From an uncultured Bryobacteraceae bacterium (GTDB lineage Bacteria; Acidobacteriota; Terriglobia; Bryobacterales; Bryobacteraceae): a stretch of 64,000 nt of DNA. Shown piece by piece: positions 28,271 through 37,900 of the stretch (position 1 is the first letter of the stretch; each line of letters begins with the position of its first letter). Below the pieces are notes generated by a model that saw only the letters and a program-made list of their open reading frames with translations, ran no database searches and was not told the origin of the DNA. Location of the stretch: the NCBI GenBank assembly GCA_937924525.1, contig CALDSU010000014.1, positions 186,001 to 250,000 of the forward strand. Direction: 5' to 3'. The position numbers and the translations under genes were made by a program.

Positions 28271-28855
28271 ATGCAATGGACTCCTGAAAGTCTCCTCGCA
28301 CTCGCCTATGAGAAGTGCAAGAACTGCCACGGCACGGGCCTGCGCGGCTGGCGCAACAATCCGCAGCCGTGCCGCTGCGTGCTGCGCAACGTGTTCCGGG
28401 CGTGCTACCGCCGGTTTGTTTATTGCGTCACCCAGGATCGAGCCATCAGCAAAGTCAATCTCGCCTCCCCGGGAGGCAGGGACGGACGGCGTCTTTACGA
28501 ACGTCCCGTGGAGGACTACATCGCGGATTTCTTGCTGGTGAGCCGCCGTTACCTGGACGAGTTGGAATACCGCATCTTCCGCTTTCACTTCCTCCTGGGC
28601 GCGGACTGGCGGCTGTGCTGCCGCCGCCTCAAGATCGAGAAGGGGCCTTTCTTTCACGCCGTCTACCGCATTCAGCAGCGCCTGGGGCGCGTATTCAGCG
28701 AACTGCGGCCGTTTGCGCTGTATCCGGTGCAGGATTACTTCAACCGGCGCATTCCCGAAGCGGGACGGACGGGGAAAGTAATCCCTATGCCGGCGCGAAC
28801 CCAAGGCCGGGTGACGCCGGTGCGTCCCCCGCTGAAAACCAAGGACGCGGCCTGA
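28271..28855 (+). CDS. Zinc-knuckle protein with sigma-region-4-like helix-turn-helix
   Basis: A 194-residue protein starting MQWTPESLLALAYEK. It has a DnaJ-like half zinc knuckle CKNCHGTG followed about 18 residues on by CRC, then a basic helical region. The segment DELEYRIFRFHFLLGADWRLCCRRL through FHAVYRIQQRLGR has the spacing of a sigma-70 region 4 or similar HTH. The tail is basic and proline-rich. The ATG at 28271 is chosen over the TTG at 28259 because GAGG lies six bases before it. No family name is assigned; a DNA- or RNA-binding role is inferred. It is divergent from the regulator operon. Confidence 0.6.
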   Translation: MQWTPESLLALAYEKCKNCHGTGLRGWRNNPQPCRCVLRNVFRACYRRFVYCVTQDRAISKVNLASPGGRDGRRLYERPVEDYIADFLLVSRRYLDELEYRIFRFHFLLGADWRLCCRRLKIEKGPFFHAVYRIQQRLGRVFSELRPFALYPVQDYFNRRIPEAGRTGKVIPMPARTQGRVTPVRPPLKTKDAA

Positions 28856-29021
28856 GGAGCTGTCCGCCCGCCTGGGCCGGGCCAGCGCCTGGCGCTCCCG
28901 GTCCGGGCGCCCGAAATTCAATCCGAGCGCGCAACCCGGCGCGAAAGCGTCCGATAACTCGGGCGTCGCCGCTCCCGCTGCCGCGACAACGAATCCAGAA
29001 CCAAGGGAAGAGGAAACCAAA

Positions 29022-29744
29022 ATGCCGCTACCGCTGATTGGCGTTGCCGCCAAGGTGTTGGCCGGGCCCGTTGGCTCGGTGTTGGGAAGTGTGTTTAGTG
29101 GAGTGGCCGGGGGCGGAGGTCTCGGCCAAGTGGCCGGAGCCCTGCTGAGCGGCCCGGAAAAGTTGTTCCCGGGAATCGGGAAGGCTTTCGGCAAGCTGTT
29201 TGGCCGCAAACGGAAAAAGCCCCAGATGCGCTGTCCGGCGCGCCCGCAGCCGTTCCGCCCGCCGCTGACCGGCTTGCGCGAGCAGTTCCAGGGAATCAAC
29301 GACCAGCTCGGCAAAATCGGAGAGAAGCTGGGTAAGCTGCTGGAGGGGCTGAACACGCCGACCTCAGCCGGAGGCGGGGTTCCGGCGAATTCCCCTCCCG
29401 GGCTCCAGCCGACGCCGCAGTTGCTCCAGGACGTGTTGGGCAAACTGACCGGCAAACAGTGGGGCGATCCGCACGTGGGGACCGGCCAACACCCGGGCGG
29501 CGCGGTGGGCTTCGATCCTCAGCCGGACCCACCGCGCCCGGGCGATTCCGTCGCGGCGGCGGGCAACAAAATCGACGGCATGATGAAGCAGGCTGAGCAG
29601 CTCATGATGTCTGACAGCAAAGCTGACCAGTTGAAGGGCCAGAAAATGATGCAGGACGCGCAGAACCTGTTCCAGATGATGTCCAACCTGCTCAAGGCTC
29701 AGGCCGATATGCAGAAAGCGGTTATCCAAAACATGCGCGTCTGA
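29022..29744 (+). CDS. Glycine-rich helical protein of unknown function
   Basis: A 240-residue protein with AGAGGAAA well placed before the ATG. Residues 1-60 are small and hydrophobic with many glycines (VAAKVLAGPVGSVLGSVFSG), followed by a basic patch GRKRKKP. A Pro/Gly linker leads to a C-terminal amphipathic helix of about 60 residues rich in Met, Gln and Lys (GNKIDGMMKQAEQLMMSDSK onward, ending IQNMRV). No signal peptide cleavage site is obvious. The end resembles helical needle or translocator subunits in composition only; no secretion genes lie nearby. Function unknown. Confidence 0.6.
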   Translation: MPLPLIGVAAKVLAGPVGSVLGSVFSGVAGGGGLGQVAGALLSGPEKLFPGIGKAFGKLFGRKRKKPQMRCPARPQPFRPPLTGLREQFQGINDQLGKIGEKLGKLLEGLNTPTSAGGGVPANSPPGLQPTPQLLQDVLGKLTGKQWGDPHVGTGQHPGGAVGFDPQPDPPRPGDSVAAAGNKIDGMMKQAEQLMMSDSKADQLKGQKMMQDAQNLFQMMSNLLKAQADMQKAVIQNMRV

Positions 29745-30231
29745 CGGAGCGGGCGCGGCGACGGCCGCTCCCTGGCCAGCGGCAGCGATCAAGGGCGGCC
29801 GGCGCGCACCCCAGGCGCACCGGTCCGCGAAGCAGACGCCGAGCGCATCTTCGGGGGCGGCGAACTGGGCCTGGAGCGGGAGCGCGTCCGGGCGGGCGTG
29901 ACCAGGCAGGCCGGCGGCGGCGCGCGCCAGGACCCCGCGCGTATACGCGGCCATTGATGGCTACAAGCGGTTTCACTCGCTGATGCTGGCGAGCGAGAAC
30001 GGCTGGGAACGCAGCGCGTGGCGGCGGCAGCGCCGCTTGCTTCAGTTCGGCAACCAGATCTGGTATTTCCACATCAACCTCCCGCCCGCGCGCTCCCGCC
30101 GCAAGGATTTCTTCGTGGTCACGCGGGAGTACGATCCCGGGGAGACACGCCCGGCGGGCCAGCCTGGTAAAGACGGCGGAGACGGGCGCTTCGCCTTCTC
30201 CCGGAGCGGATGCGCGCCTATACTGCGGAGG
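29745..30231. other. 487-bp stretch without an assignable gene
   Basis: After the helical protein gene both strands show only weak frames up to about 29900. From 29902 the plus frame of the downstream receptor is open, with strongly GC-rich third positions and a tryptophan/arginine-rich predicted sequence (e.g. NGWERSAWRRQRRLLQFGNQ). This looks like a gene remnant or small gene that has lost its stop. No terminator or promoter was recognised. Confidence 0.4.
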
Positions 30232-32460
30232 ATGGGACGGCTACTGGGGTGGTGGCTGGTTGGCTGTGCGGCCGCGGGCGCGCAGGTCACAGGGCACGTC
30301 GTGGACGCAGTAACCGGCGAACCGCTCGGCCGGGTGCTGGTGAGGAATCTGGCGACCCGCGCCGCGGCGGAGACCGGTCCGGATGGCGTTTTTCGTCTGC
30401 CCGAGGCGGACCCCGGCGCGGAGCTGGTGGTCTCGAGCGTGGGCTACCGGCCCTTTCGCTTCCGCCTCGAGAGCCCCCTGGAACGGGAGTGGGAAATCCG
30501 GCTGGTGCCCGGCACGCTCCGGCAGACGGCGCAGGTGGACGTGCAGGCGGGACCGTTCGCCGTCGAGGAGTCTGCTCCGGCGGCGCTCAGTCTGGCCGGC
30601 AACGAACTGCGCAACCTGGCCAGCGTGCTAGCCGACGATCCGCTGCGCGCGGTGCAGGGCCTGCCGGGCGTGAATCCGAACGACGATTTTCAAAGCCAGC
30701 TTTCGTTGCGGGGCGCCAGTTTCCATCGCATCGGGGTGTACCTGGACGGCGTACTGCTGCACTCGCCCTATCACACGCTGCAAGCGGACCCCACCAGCGC
30801 CTCGCTGACCATCCTGTCGAGCGACATGCTGGAGAGCGCCGTACTGCATGCCGGAGCGCCGCCGTCCGAGTTTGCCGACCGCACGGTGGCGGCGCTCGAT
30901 CTGCGCCTGCGCGACGGCAACCGCCAGCGGTTCATCGGCCGCGCCGCGGCCAGCGCGTCGAACGCCAGCGTCAGCCTCGAAGGTCCCTTCGCGCGGCGCC
31001 GCGGGTCGTGGCTGGCGAGCGCGCGCAAGAGTTACCTGCAATACCTGATCCAGGCCTCCAGCGATGAACCGTTCATCGGCTTCGGATTCACCGACGTGCA
31101 GGGGCGCGCCAGTTTCGACGCGACGCCACGCCATCAGGTGTCGCTCAGCCTGGCGCACGGCGCCTCGGGCCTGGACCGCTCGGGAGCCGAGCGCACGCTG
31201 GGGATCAACTCGTACTTTGAAAGCGACTATCAGTTCACGCTGGCCTCGCTCCATTCGCGCGCGACGCCCGCCGCGTCGCTGGCGCTAAACCACACGGTCT
31301 CCTGGATGCGGGAACGCTACGAGAACCGGAACCGGGAACGCAACCCGCTCGGCGGGGGGCGCTACGGGGAGTGGATCGCCAACGCCTCCCACACTTGGCA
31401 GTGGCGCGAAGCGGCGCTGCTGTCGTTCGGCGGCACGCTGCGGCGCGTGCGCGACGAAGGCTATCAGGACCGGAGGCTGGCCGCGCCACCCTTCGTCAAC
31501 CGGCTGGACGCCTGGCGCGGCCACGGGGTGCGCGCCGGGACGCACGTGACGCAGCAGGTTTCCCTCGGCGGAGGAAAAGTGCTTTTGCGCGGTGGCGGAC
31601 GCTGGGACACCCACGAGACGACCGGGCAGACGGCTTGGTCGCCGGCGGCTTCGGTCTCGGCTTACCTGACGCCGCGCACGCAAACACACCTGGCGTGGGG
31701 AACCTACGCGCAGTATCCGGAACCGGCGCAGTTGTTCTCGCGCTTCGGGAGGACCGGCTTGCTGGCCGAGCGGGCCAACCAGGTGCAGCTTGGCCTGGAA
31801 CAACGCCTGGGGGAACGGACCCGGGTGCGCGTGGAAGCGTATCAGCGCCTGGACCGCGATCTGCTGTTCCGGCCGTTGCTCGAACCGCGCCTCCTGGCCG
31901 GGCGGGTTTACGCGGGCAATCTGCAAGCCTCTTGGGAGAACTCCCTGCGGGGCGTCTCGCGGGGCTGGCAGGTTTTTGTGCAGCGCCGCTCGAGCAACGG
32001 CCTCACCGGCTGGCTCTCCTACGCCTTCTCCCGCACGCGCATGCGCGACAGCGTGGCCGCCTTGCGCTTTCCCGCGGATTTCGACCAGCGCCACACCGCC
32101 AACCTGTTTCTCAGTTATCGTCTGCGCCCGACCGTGAACCTCAGCGGCCGCTGGATCTACGGCAGCGGGTTCCCGGTGCGGGCGTTTGTCGAGGGGCGCG
32201 ACCCGTTCCGGCTGGCGGCGGAGCGGAACCAGGTGCGGCTGCCCGTCTACCATCGGCTGGACCTGCGGGCCAACAAGACCTTCGTGCGCAGGGCAGGCTG
32301 GCACGTGACGCTTTTCGTCGAGGTGATCAACGTCTACGGTCGAAAGAACATCCGTTTCGACGAGTTGCGCGGTTTCGACACCCGCACCGGAGTAGCGCGG
32401 CCGGGATTCGACAAGCTGTTTCCGGTGCTGCCGTCGGCAGGAATGGCCGTGGAGTTTTAA
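30232..32460 (+). CDS. TonB-dependent receptor with carboxypeptidase-regulatory N-terminal domain
   Basis: A 742-residue outer-membrane protein if started at 30232, where a signal peptide begins (MGRLLGWWLVGCAAAGAQ). Residues 19-95 form a carboxypeptidase-regulatory-like (transthyretin-fold) domain (VTGHVVDAVTGEPLGRVLV). A plug domain follows (ADDPLRAVQGLPGV, SQLSLRGASFHRIGVYLDGV), then a beta barrel ending in Phe (GMAVEF), as expected for Bam-dependent insertion. It imports an unidentified ligand using TonB energy. The frame is open 250 bases upstream of the signal peptide. A GGAGG directly abuts the ATG, which is unusually close. The Gfo/Idh gene follows on the same strand. Confidence 0.85.
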   Translation: MGRLLGWWLVGCAAAGAQVTGHVVDAVTGEPLGRVLVRNLATRAAAETGPDGVFRLPEADPGAELVVSSVGYRPFRFRLESPLEREWEIRLVPGTLRQTAQVDVQAGPFAVEESAPAALSLAGNELRNLASVLADDPLRAVQGLPGVNPNDDFQSQLSLRGASFHRIGVYLDGVLLHSPYHTLQADPTSASLTILSSDMLESAVLHAGAPPSEFADRTVAALDLRLRDGNRQRFIGRAAASASNASVSLEGPFARRRGSWLASARKSYLQYLIQASSDEPFIGFGFTDVQGRASFDATPRHQVSLSLAHGASGLDRSGAERTLGINSYFESDYQFTLASLHSRATPAASLALNHTVSWMRERYENRNRERNPLGGGRYGEWIANASHTWQWREAALLSFGGTLRRVRDEGYQDRRLAAPPFVNRLDAWRGHGVRAGTHVTQQVSLGGGKVLLRGGGRWDTHETTGQTAWSPAASVSAYLTPRTQTHLAWGTYAQYPEPAQLFSRFGRTGLLAERANQVQLGLEQRLGERTRVRVEAYQRLDRDLLFRPLLEPRLLAGRVYAGNLQASWENSLRGVSRGWQVFVQRRSSNGLTGWLSYAFSRTRMRDSVAALRFPADFDQRHTANLFLSYRLRPTVNLSGRWIYGSGFPVRAFVEGRDPFRLAAERNQVRLPVYHRLDLRANKTFVRRAGWHVTLFVEVINVYGRKNIRFDELRGFDTRTGVARPGFDKLFPVLPSAGMAVEF

Positions 32461-32672
32461 CGGCGTCCGGTCCGGAGCGCCGCGCTGCCGCCAGGAACCT
32501 GAGACCCGGCGCGCGCAGAGCGTGGAGTTGGATCGAGTGTTGCCCTGGTGCTGGCGAAACCGACGGTACGGCCCCTTCCGGCGCCGCTTGCCGCCGGGCG
32601 GGGCAGGGACGCCGGGCGGCGGGGCTGGCGTTGTGCCGTTGGTTGCGCCATAGTATGGGCTCAGAGGTACGT

Positions 32673-33947
32673 ATGAACCGACGCACTTTCCTGCAGTCGT
32701 CCCTGGCCGCCTCCACTTTGGCCGCCGGGGCGCGGCCGGCCGCGGCCAGCGACCGCATTCGGATCGGCCTGATCGGCTGTGGCGGGATCTCGGCGGGGGA
32801 CACGAACGCGTTTCTCGCCCACCCGGAGCCGGAGATCGCCGCCATCTGCGACGTCGACGACGCCCAGATCAAGAAGACCCTCGAGCGGCTGGACAAGCTG
32901 GGCCGGAAGCGCCCGGATACGGTGAAGGATTTCCGACGCATTGTCGATCGCCAGGACATCGACGTATGCCTGATCTGCACGCCGGACCATTGGCACGCCC
33001 TGCCCACCATCGCGGCGGTAAAAGCCGGCAAGGACGTCTACGTGGAAAAACCACTGGCCCCCACCATCGCCGAGGGACGCGCCATGCGCGACGCCGCGCG
33101 CGAGCACGCCCGCATCTGCCAGATGGGTACGCAGTGGCGGAGCGGTGAGCACTTCCAGGAGGCCATTGAACTGATCCAAAGCGGCAAGATCGGCAAGGTG
33201 CGCCAGGTGCGCTGCTGGGCGTATCTGGATTGGATCAAGGACATCGGCAATCCGCCCGACGGGCCCGTGCCGCCCGGCGTCGACTATGACATGTGGCTGG
33301 GGCCGGCGCCGGCGCGCCCCTTCAACCCCAACCGCTTCCATTTCAATTTCCGCTGGTTCTGGGACTACGCCGGCGGCCTGATGACGGACTGGGGGGTCCA
33401 CCTGCTCAACATCGCCCTGTGGGGCATGGGGCCCGAATGGCCTAAAAGCGTCATTTCCTCCGGCGGCAAGTACGCGCTTCAGGACCACTCGGAAACGCCC
33501 GACACGCAGATCACCGTGTACGACTTTCCCTCCTACACCCTGATCTGGGAGCACCAGGTGCAGTGCGGTTTAGGACCGGACCGCCGCGAGCACGGCATGG
33601 CGTTCACGGGCAGCGAAGCCACCCTGATCGTGGATTCGCACGGCTGGGAGGTGATCGCCGAACCGAAGAAGCGCGGGATGATCGAAATGAAGCGCTCGGC
33701 GCGCGCCGGCGAACAGATGCGCGCCAACCACGCCCGGAATTTCCTCGACTGCGTCAAGTCGCGCAAGCCGCCCGTCGAGAACCTGGACATCGGCCACCAT
33801 GTCTCGACGGTGGCGCATTTGGGCAACCTGGCGCTGCGCGCCAAGAGCCGCATCGCATGGGACGCCCAAGCCGAGCGGGTGGTGGGCAACGAGGCGGCCA
33901 ACGCGCTGGTGACGCCCGTCTACCGCGCGCCCTGGAAGCTGGGATAG
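32673..33947 (+). CDS. Gfo/Idh/MocA family oxidoreductase, Tat-exported
   Basis: A 424-residue protein with a twin-arginine signal (NRRTFLQSSLAASTLAAG). The NAD(P)-binding Rossmann part has IGLIGCGGISAGD, the catalytic-motif region contains VEKPLAPTIAEG (Glu-Lys-Pro), and the C-terminal half carries MGTQWRSGEHFQEAIELIQ and DWGVHLLNIALWG. This is the secreted Gfo/Idh type common in Acidobacteriota and Planctomycetota and linked to sugar oxidation. AGAGG lies five bases before the ATG. A TIM-barrel isomerase gene follows after 16 bases, a frequent pairing in sugar catabolism. Confidence 0.9.
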   Translation: MNRRTFLQSSLAASTLAAGARPAAASDRIRIGLIGCGGISAGDTNAFLAHPEPEIAAICDVDDAQIKKTLERLDKLGRKRPDTVKDFRRIVDRQDIDVCLICTPDHWHALPTIAAVKAGKDVYVEKPLAPTIAEGRAMRDAAREHARICQMGTQWRSGEHFQEAIELIQSGKIGKVRQVRCWAYLDWIKDIGNPPDGPVPPGVDYDMWLGPAPARPFNPNRFHFNFRWFWDYAGGLMTDWGVHLLNIALWGMGPEWPKSVISSGGKYALQDHSETPDTQITVYDFPSYTLIWEHQVQCGLGPDRREHGMAFTGSEATLIVDSHGWEVIAEPKKRGMIEMKRSARAGEQMRANHARNFLDCVKSRKPPVENLDIGHHVSTVAHLGNLALRAKSRIAWDAQAERVVGNEAANALVTPVYRAPWKLG

Positions 33948-33963
33948 CGCGAGGAGCCGGGTG

Positions 33964-34860
33964 ATGACGCGGCGGAGGGTGATCGGCGCGGCACTGGCCG
34001 CGCTGTCGGCGAACGCCTCCGATCCAGCCGAGCGCCTGGGCGTAATGTGCCAGTTTGAACCGGAGGAGGCCGCTGCCCGGCGCGTGCTGGACGCGGCGGC
34101 GGAGGCAGGTTTCCGTCAGGTGCAGGTGTTTTTCAACTGGCGGCGGGCGCCCGATGAGTTCACGCGGAGGGCGCCCCGCTGGATTGCGGCAGCCGGACTC
34201 CGCTGCCCGGTGCTGGGCGCCTACGTCAACTGCGTGGAGCCCGCCAACGTGCTCATGAATGTCGGGTACGCGGAATTCCGCCGCATCTTGAATCAGGCGC
34301 CGGAGTACGGCGCCTCCACTCTGGTTGCCTGGACGGGGGGATATGGTTCCGGGCTGATGCGGTCTGACCCGCGGAATTTCACGTCCGCAGCCGAGGACGC
34401 GCTGGTGCGGTTCGTCTCGCGCTGCGTCAAGCCGCTCGAGGAAAGCCGCTTGCATCTGGCGCTGGAGACCTACATTACATTGACGTGCCCCGACGCGCCC
34501 AGCCTGCGGCGGGTGCTTGACCAGCTGCCGCCTTGCGTGACAGCAGTCTTGGACCCGCCGAATCTCACCCCGCTTGCGCGCTTTGCTGAACGCGACCAGG
34601 TGCTGCGGGAGATGACGCGCGTGCTGGCCGGGCGGATCGGCGTGGTGCACCTGAAAGATTTCCGGCTGGCGCCGGGCGGGCAAGCCTACGAGTTGCCCGG
34701 TCCGCTGGAGGGCGAACTGAATTACCCGCTGTTCATTGAGCAGATCCAGCATCTCCCGCCGGAGATTCCCGCCATCGCGGAGCACTTGAAGCCCGCCGCG
34801 TTCGCCGCCGCGCGCCAGAAACTGCTGCCGCTCTTCCGCGCGGAGCGGGCGGCGGCGTAG
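33964..34860 (+). CDS. Sugar phosphate isomerase/epimerase family protein (xylose-isomerase-like TIM barrel)
   Basis: A 298-residue protein. A short Tat-like start (TRRRVIGAALAALSANAS) precedes an AP-endonuclease-2/xylose-isomerase barrel with conserved segments LHLALETYITLT (metal Glu), VTAVLDPPNL (Asp), GVVHLKDFRLAPG (His/Lys/Asp) and EIPAIAEHL. The ATG at 33964 has GAGGAG at a suitable distance; a GTG one codon earlier is possible. It follows the Gfo/Idh gene by 16 bases. Together they likely oxidise and isomerise a sugar; substrate unknown. Confidence 0.8.
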   Translation: MTRRRVIGAALAALSANASDPAERLGVMCQFEPEEAAARRVLDAAAEAGFRQVQVFFNWRRAPDEFTRRAPRWIAAAGLRCPVLGAYVNCVEPANVLMNVGYAEFRRILNQAPEYGASTLVAWTGGYGSGLMRSDPRNFTSAAEDALVRFVSRCVKPLEESRLHLALETYITLTCPDAPSLRRVLDQLPPCVTAVLDPPNLTPLARFAERDQVLREMTRVLAGRIGVVHLKDFRLAPGGQAYELPGPLEGELNYPLFIEQIQHLPPEIPAIAEHLKPAAFAAARQKLLPLFRAERAAA

Positions 34861-34960
34861 CTAGACCGGATCCGGATCCGGCGGGCGAGCCGCCCGGGCA
34901 GGGGTGCCTTGGGCCGCTCCGGGCTATCATGTTAAGCAGGCGTGAAGCGCCCCTCTACCC

Positions 34961-37900
34961 ATGGCTGAAAAGGTGGACATCAACAGTTGGCTCGCTGACG
35001 AGCTGTATCAACAGTATCTGCACGACCGGCGCACGGTCGATGACAGTTGGAAAGAGTGGTTTGAAGGAACGGCGCCCGCGGTGGCGCGTCCCGCCGGAGA
35101 GGCGCCTGCCTCCGGCACGGGCGCGAGCGCAGACGTGACGGTTGCCGTCAAGCCCGCCGCGCCGGTGATCAAGCTCAACCCGGACGAGCAGCTCGTGCCC
35201 CTCCGCGGCATCGCCGCCAAGATCGCCGAGAACATGAATGCCAGCCTGGCGTTGCCCCTCGCCACCAGCCAGCGCACCATTCCCGTAAAGATCGTCGATG
35301 AGAACCGGACCATCCTCAACCAGCGGCGGACACAGATCGGCAAGCCCAAGATCTCCTTCACGCACCTGATCGGCTGGGCGATCGTCAAGGCGCTGGCGAG
35401 CAATCCGAACCTGAACAGCGCCTACGTGGAGGACCATGGCGAGCCTTGCCGCGTGGTTCGCCCGCACGTCAACCTGGGCATCGCCGTGGACGTGGAAGGT
35501 AAGGACGGCAACCGCAACCTCGTGGTCCCGAACATCAAGCGGGCCGACACCATGAACTTCAGCGAGTACCTGGCGGCGTTCGACGACCTGGTGGCGCGCG
35601 CGCGCCGGGGCCGGCTGACGCCCGACGATTTCGCCGGCACGACGATCTCGCTCACCAATCCGGGCACGGTGGGGACCATGGGGTCCATTCCGCGCCTGAT
35701 GCCGGGGCAGGGCGCGATCATCGCGGTCGGCGCCATCGACTACCCGCCGGAGTTTCAGGGGGTCGCCCCGGAAACCCGCGCCGCCCTCGGCATCAGCAAG
35801 GTCATGACCATGACCTGCACGTACGACCACCGCATCATCCAGGGCGCCGAGTCCGGCATGTTCCTGGGAAAGGTGCAGAACCTGCTGGAAGGCGGGGAAG
35901 ATTTTTACGTCCAGTTGTTCGCCGACCTGAAGATGCCGCACCGGCCGGTCAGTTGGGCGCCGGATCAGGGCGTGACGATGGGCGGGCTGGGGACTATGCG
36001 GCGCGACGACTTCGCCAAGGAAGCCGCGGTGGTGCAACTGATCAACGCCTACCGCGTGCGGGGCCACGTCATCGCCGATATCGATCCGTTGGGCTCCGAA
36101 CCGGGCTATCACCCCGATTTGGATCCCGCCAATTACGGGCTTTCCATCTGGGATCTGGACCGGGAATTTTACACTCGGTCGATGTCGGAGGCGTTGGGAC
36201 ACGACGCGCCCACCGCGACCTTGCGCCAGATTCTGGAGCGACTCCGCCAGACCTATTGCGGCAAAATCGGCGTGCTTTACATGCACATCGCCAACCCGGA
36301 CGAGAAGCGGTGGCTGCAACGCCGCATGGAGCCGGAGGCCAACAACTGGCCGCTGCCGCGCGAGCACCGGATCCGCATCCTGAAATCGTTGATCGAAGCC
36401 GAGGAATTCGAGCACTTTCTCCACGCGCGGTTTGTCGGCCAGAAGCGGTTCGCGGTGGAGGGGGGAGAGGCGGCGCTGGCAATTCTGGATGAACTGGTGG
36501 ACCGTTCGGCCAATGCCGGGGCGCACGAGGTGGTGATCGGCATGGCCCACCGCGGGCGGTTGAACGTGCTGGCCAACGTGGTCGGCAAGCCGCTCACCCA
36601 GATCTTCGCCGAGTTTGAGGGCAACCTGGATCCGGCCAGCACCCAGGGGTCCGGCGACGTGAAATACCATTTGGGGGCCAGCGCCACGCGGACTTCATCC
36701 CAGGGCCGCGAGATCGTCGTGTCGGTCGCGCCGAACCCCAGCCATTTGGAGGCCGTCGATCCGGTAGTGGAAGGGATCGTCCGGCCCAAGCAGGACCGGC
36801 TGGGGGACGTCAAACGCGAACGGGTAATTCCGCTGCTGGTGCATGGCGACGCCGCATTCGCCGGCCAGGGCGTGGTCGCCGAGACGCTGCAGCTTTCGCA
36901 GCTTCCGGGCTACCGGACCGGCGGCACGCTGCACCTGGTCATCAACAATCAGATCGGATTCACGACGCTGCCCGGCGAGGCGCGTTCGGCCGCTTATTCC
37001 ACCGACGTCGCCCGCATGGTCCAGGCGCCGATTTTTCACGTGAACGGCGACGACCCGGAGGCGGCGATCCGCACCGCGCAGATTGCCTACGATTACCGGC
37101 AGCAGTTTAAGAAGGACGTCGTCATCGACATGTGTTGCTACCGGCGGCACGGGCACAACGAGGGCGACGACCCCAGTTACACCCAGCCGATCCTCTACCG
37201 GAAGATCAAGGAACACCCCTCGGTGGCCGTGCAGTATGGCGAACGCCTGGTGCGGGAGGGCGTGCTGACCAATGACGAAGTCGCCAACCTGCGCAAGCAG
37301 GCGGCCAAACGTTTCGCCGAAGCCTTTGAATCGGCGCAGAAACGGGGCGAGCGCTACCAGACGCAGGAGATGGCCGCAGTCACGGTGGAGCAGTGGGGAG
37401 GGTTCTGCCCGCGCACCGCGGTTTCCCGTGAGACGCTGGCCAAGGTGCTGGATGGCCTGACGCGCTTCCCGGCCGATTTCCGCCTGCATCCCAAGCTCGC
37501 CGCCTTTGTCGACAAGCGGCGCGACGTGATCCGGAACAACGGGCTGGTGGACTGGGCGCTGGCCGAGGCGCTCGCTTTCGGCTCGCTGGCGCTGGAAGGA
37601 ACCCCGGTGCGCCTGAGCGGCCAGGACAGCGGCCGCGGCACGTTCAGCCAGCGCCACCTCATCTTCTACGACTTTGAGTCGGGCAAACGCTATATTCCCT
37701 TGCGGTTTATTGATGAGCACCAAGCCCGGTTCCAGGTTTACGATTCTTCGCTCAGCGAGTACGCGGTGCTCGGATTCGAGTTCGGCTATTCGGTGGCGGA
37801 CCCGCTGACGCTGGTGCTCTGGGAGGCGCAATTCGGCGACTTCGCCAACGGCGCGCAGATCATGATCGATCAGTTCATCTCCTGTTCGGAACAGAAGTGG

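Noticed and set aside
29022-29744. Type III secretion needle protein
   Set aside because: Similarity is limited to helix composition and the C-terminal ending; no secretion genes are present, so the name was not used.
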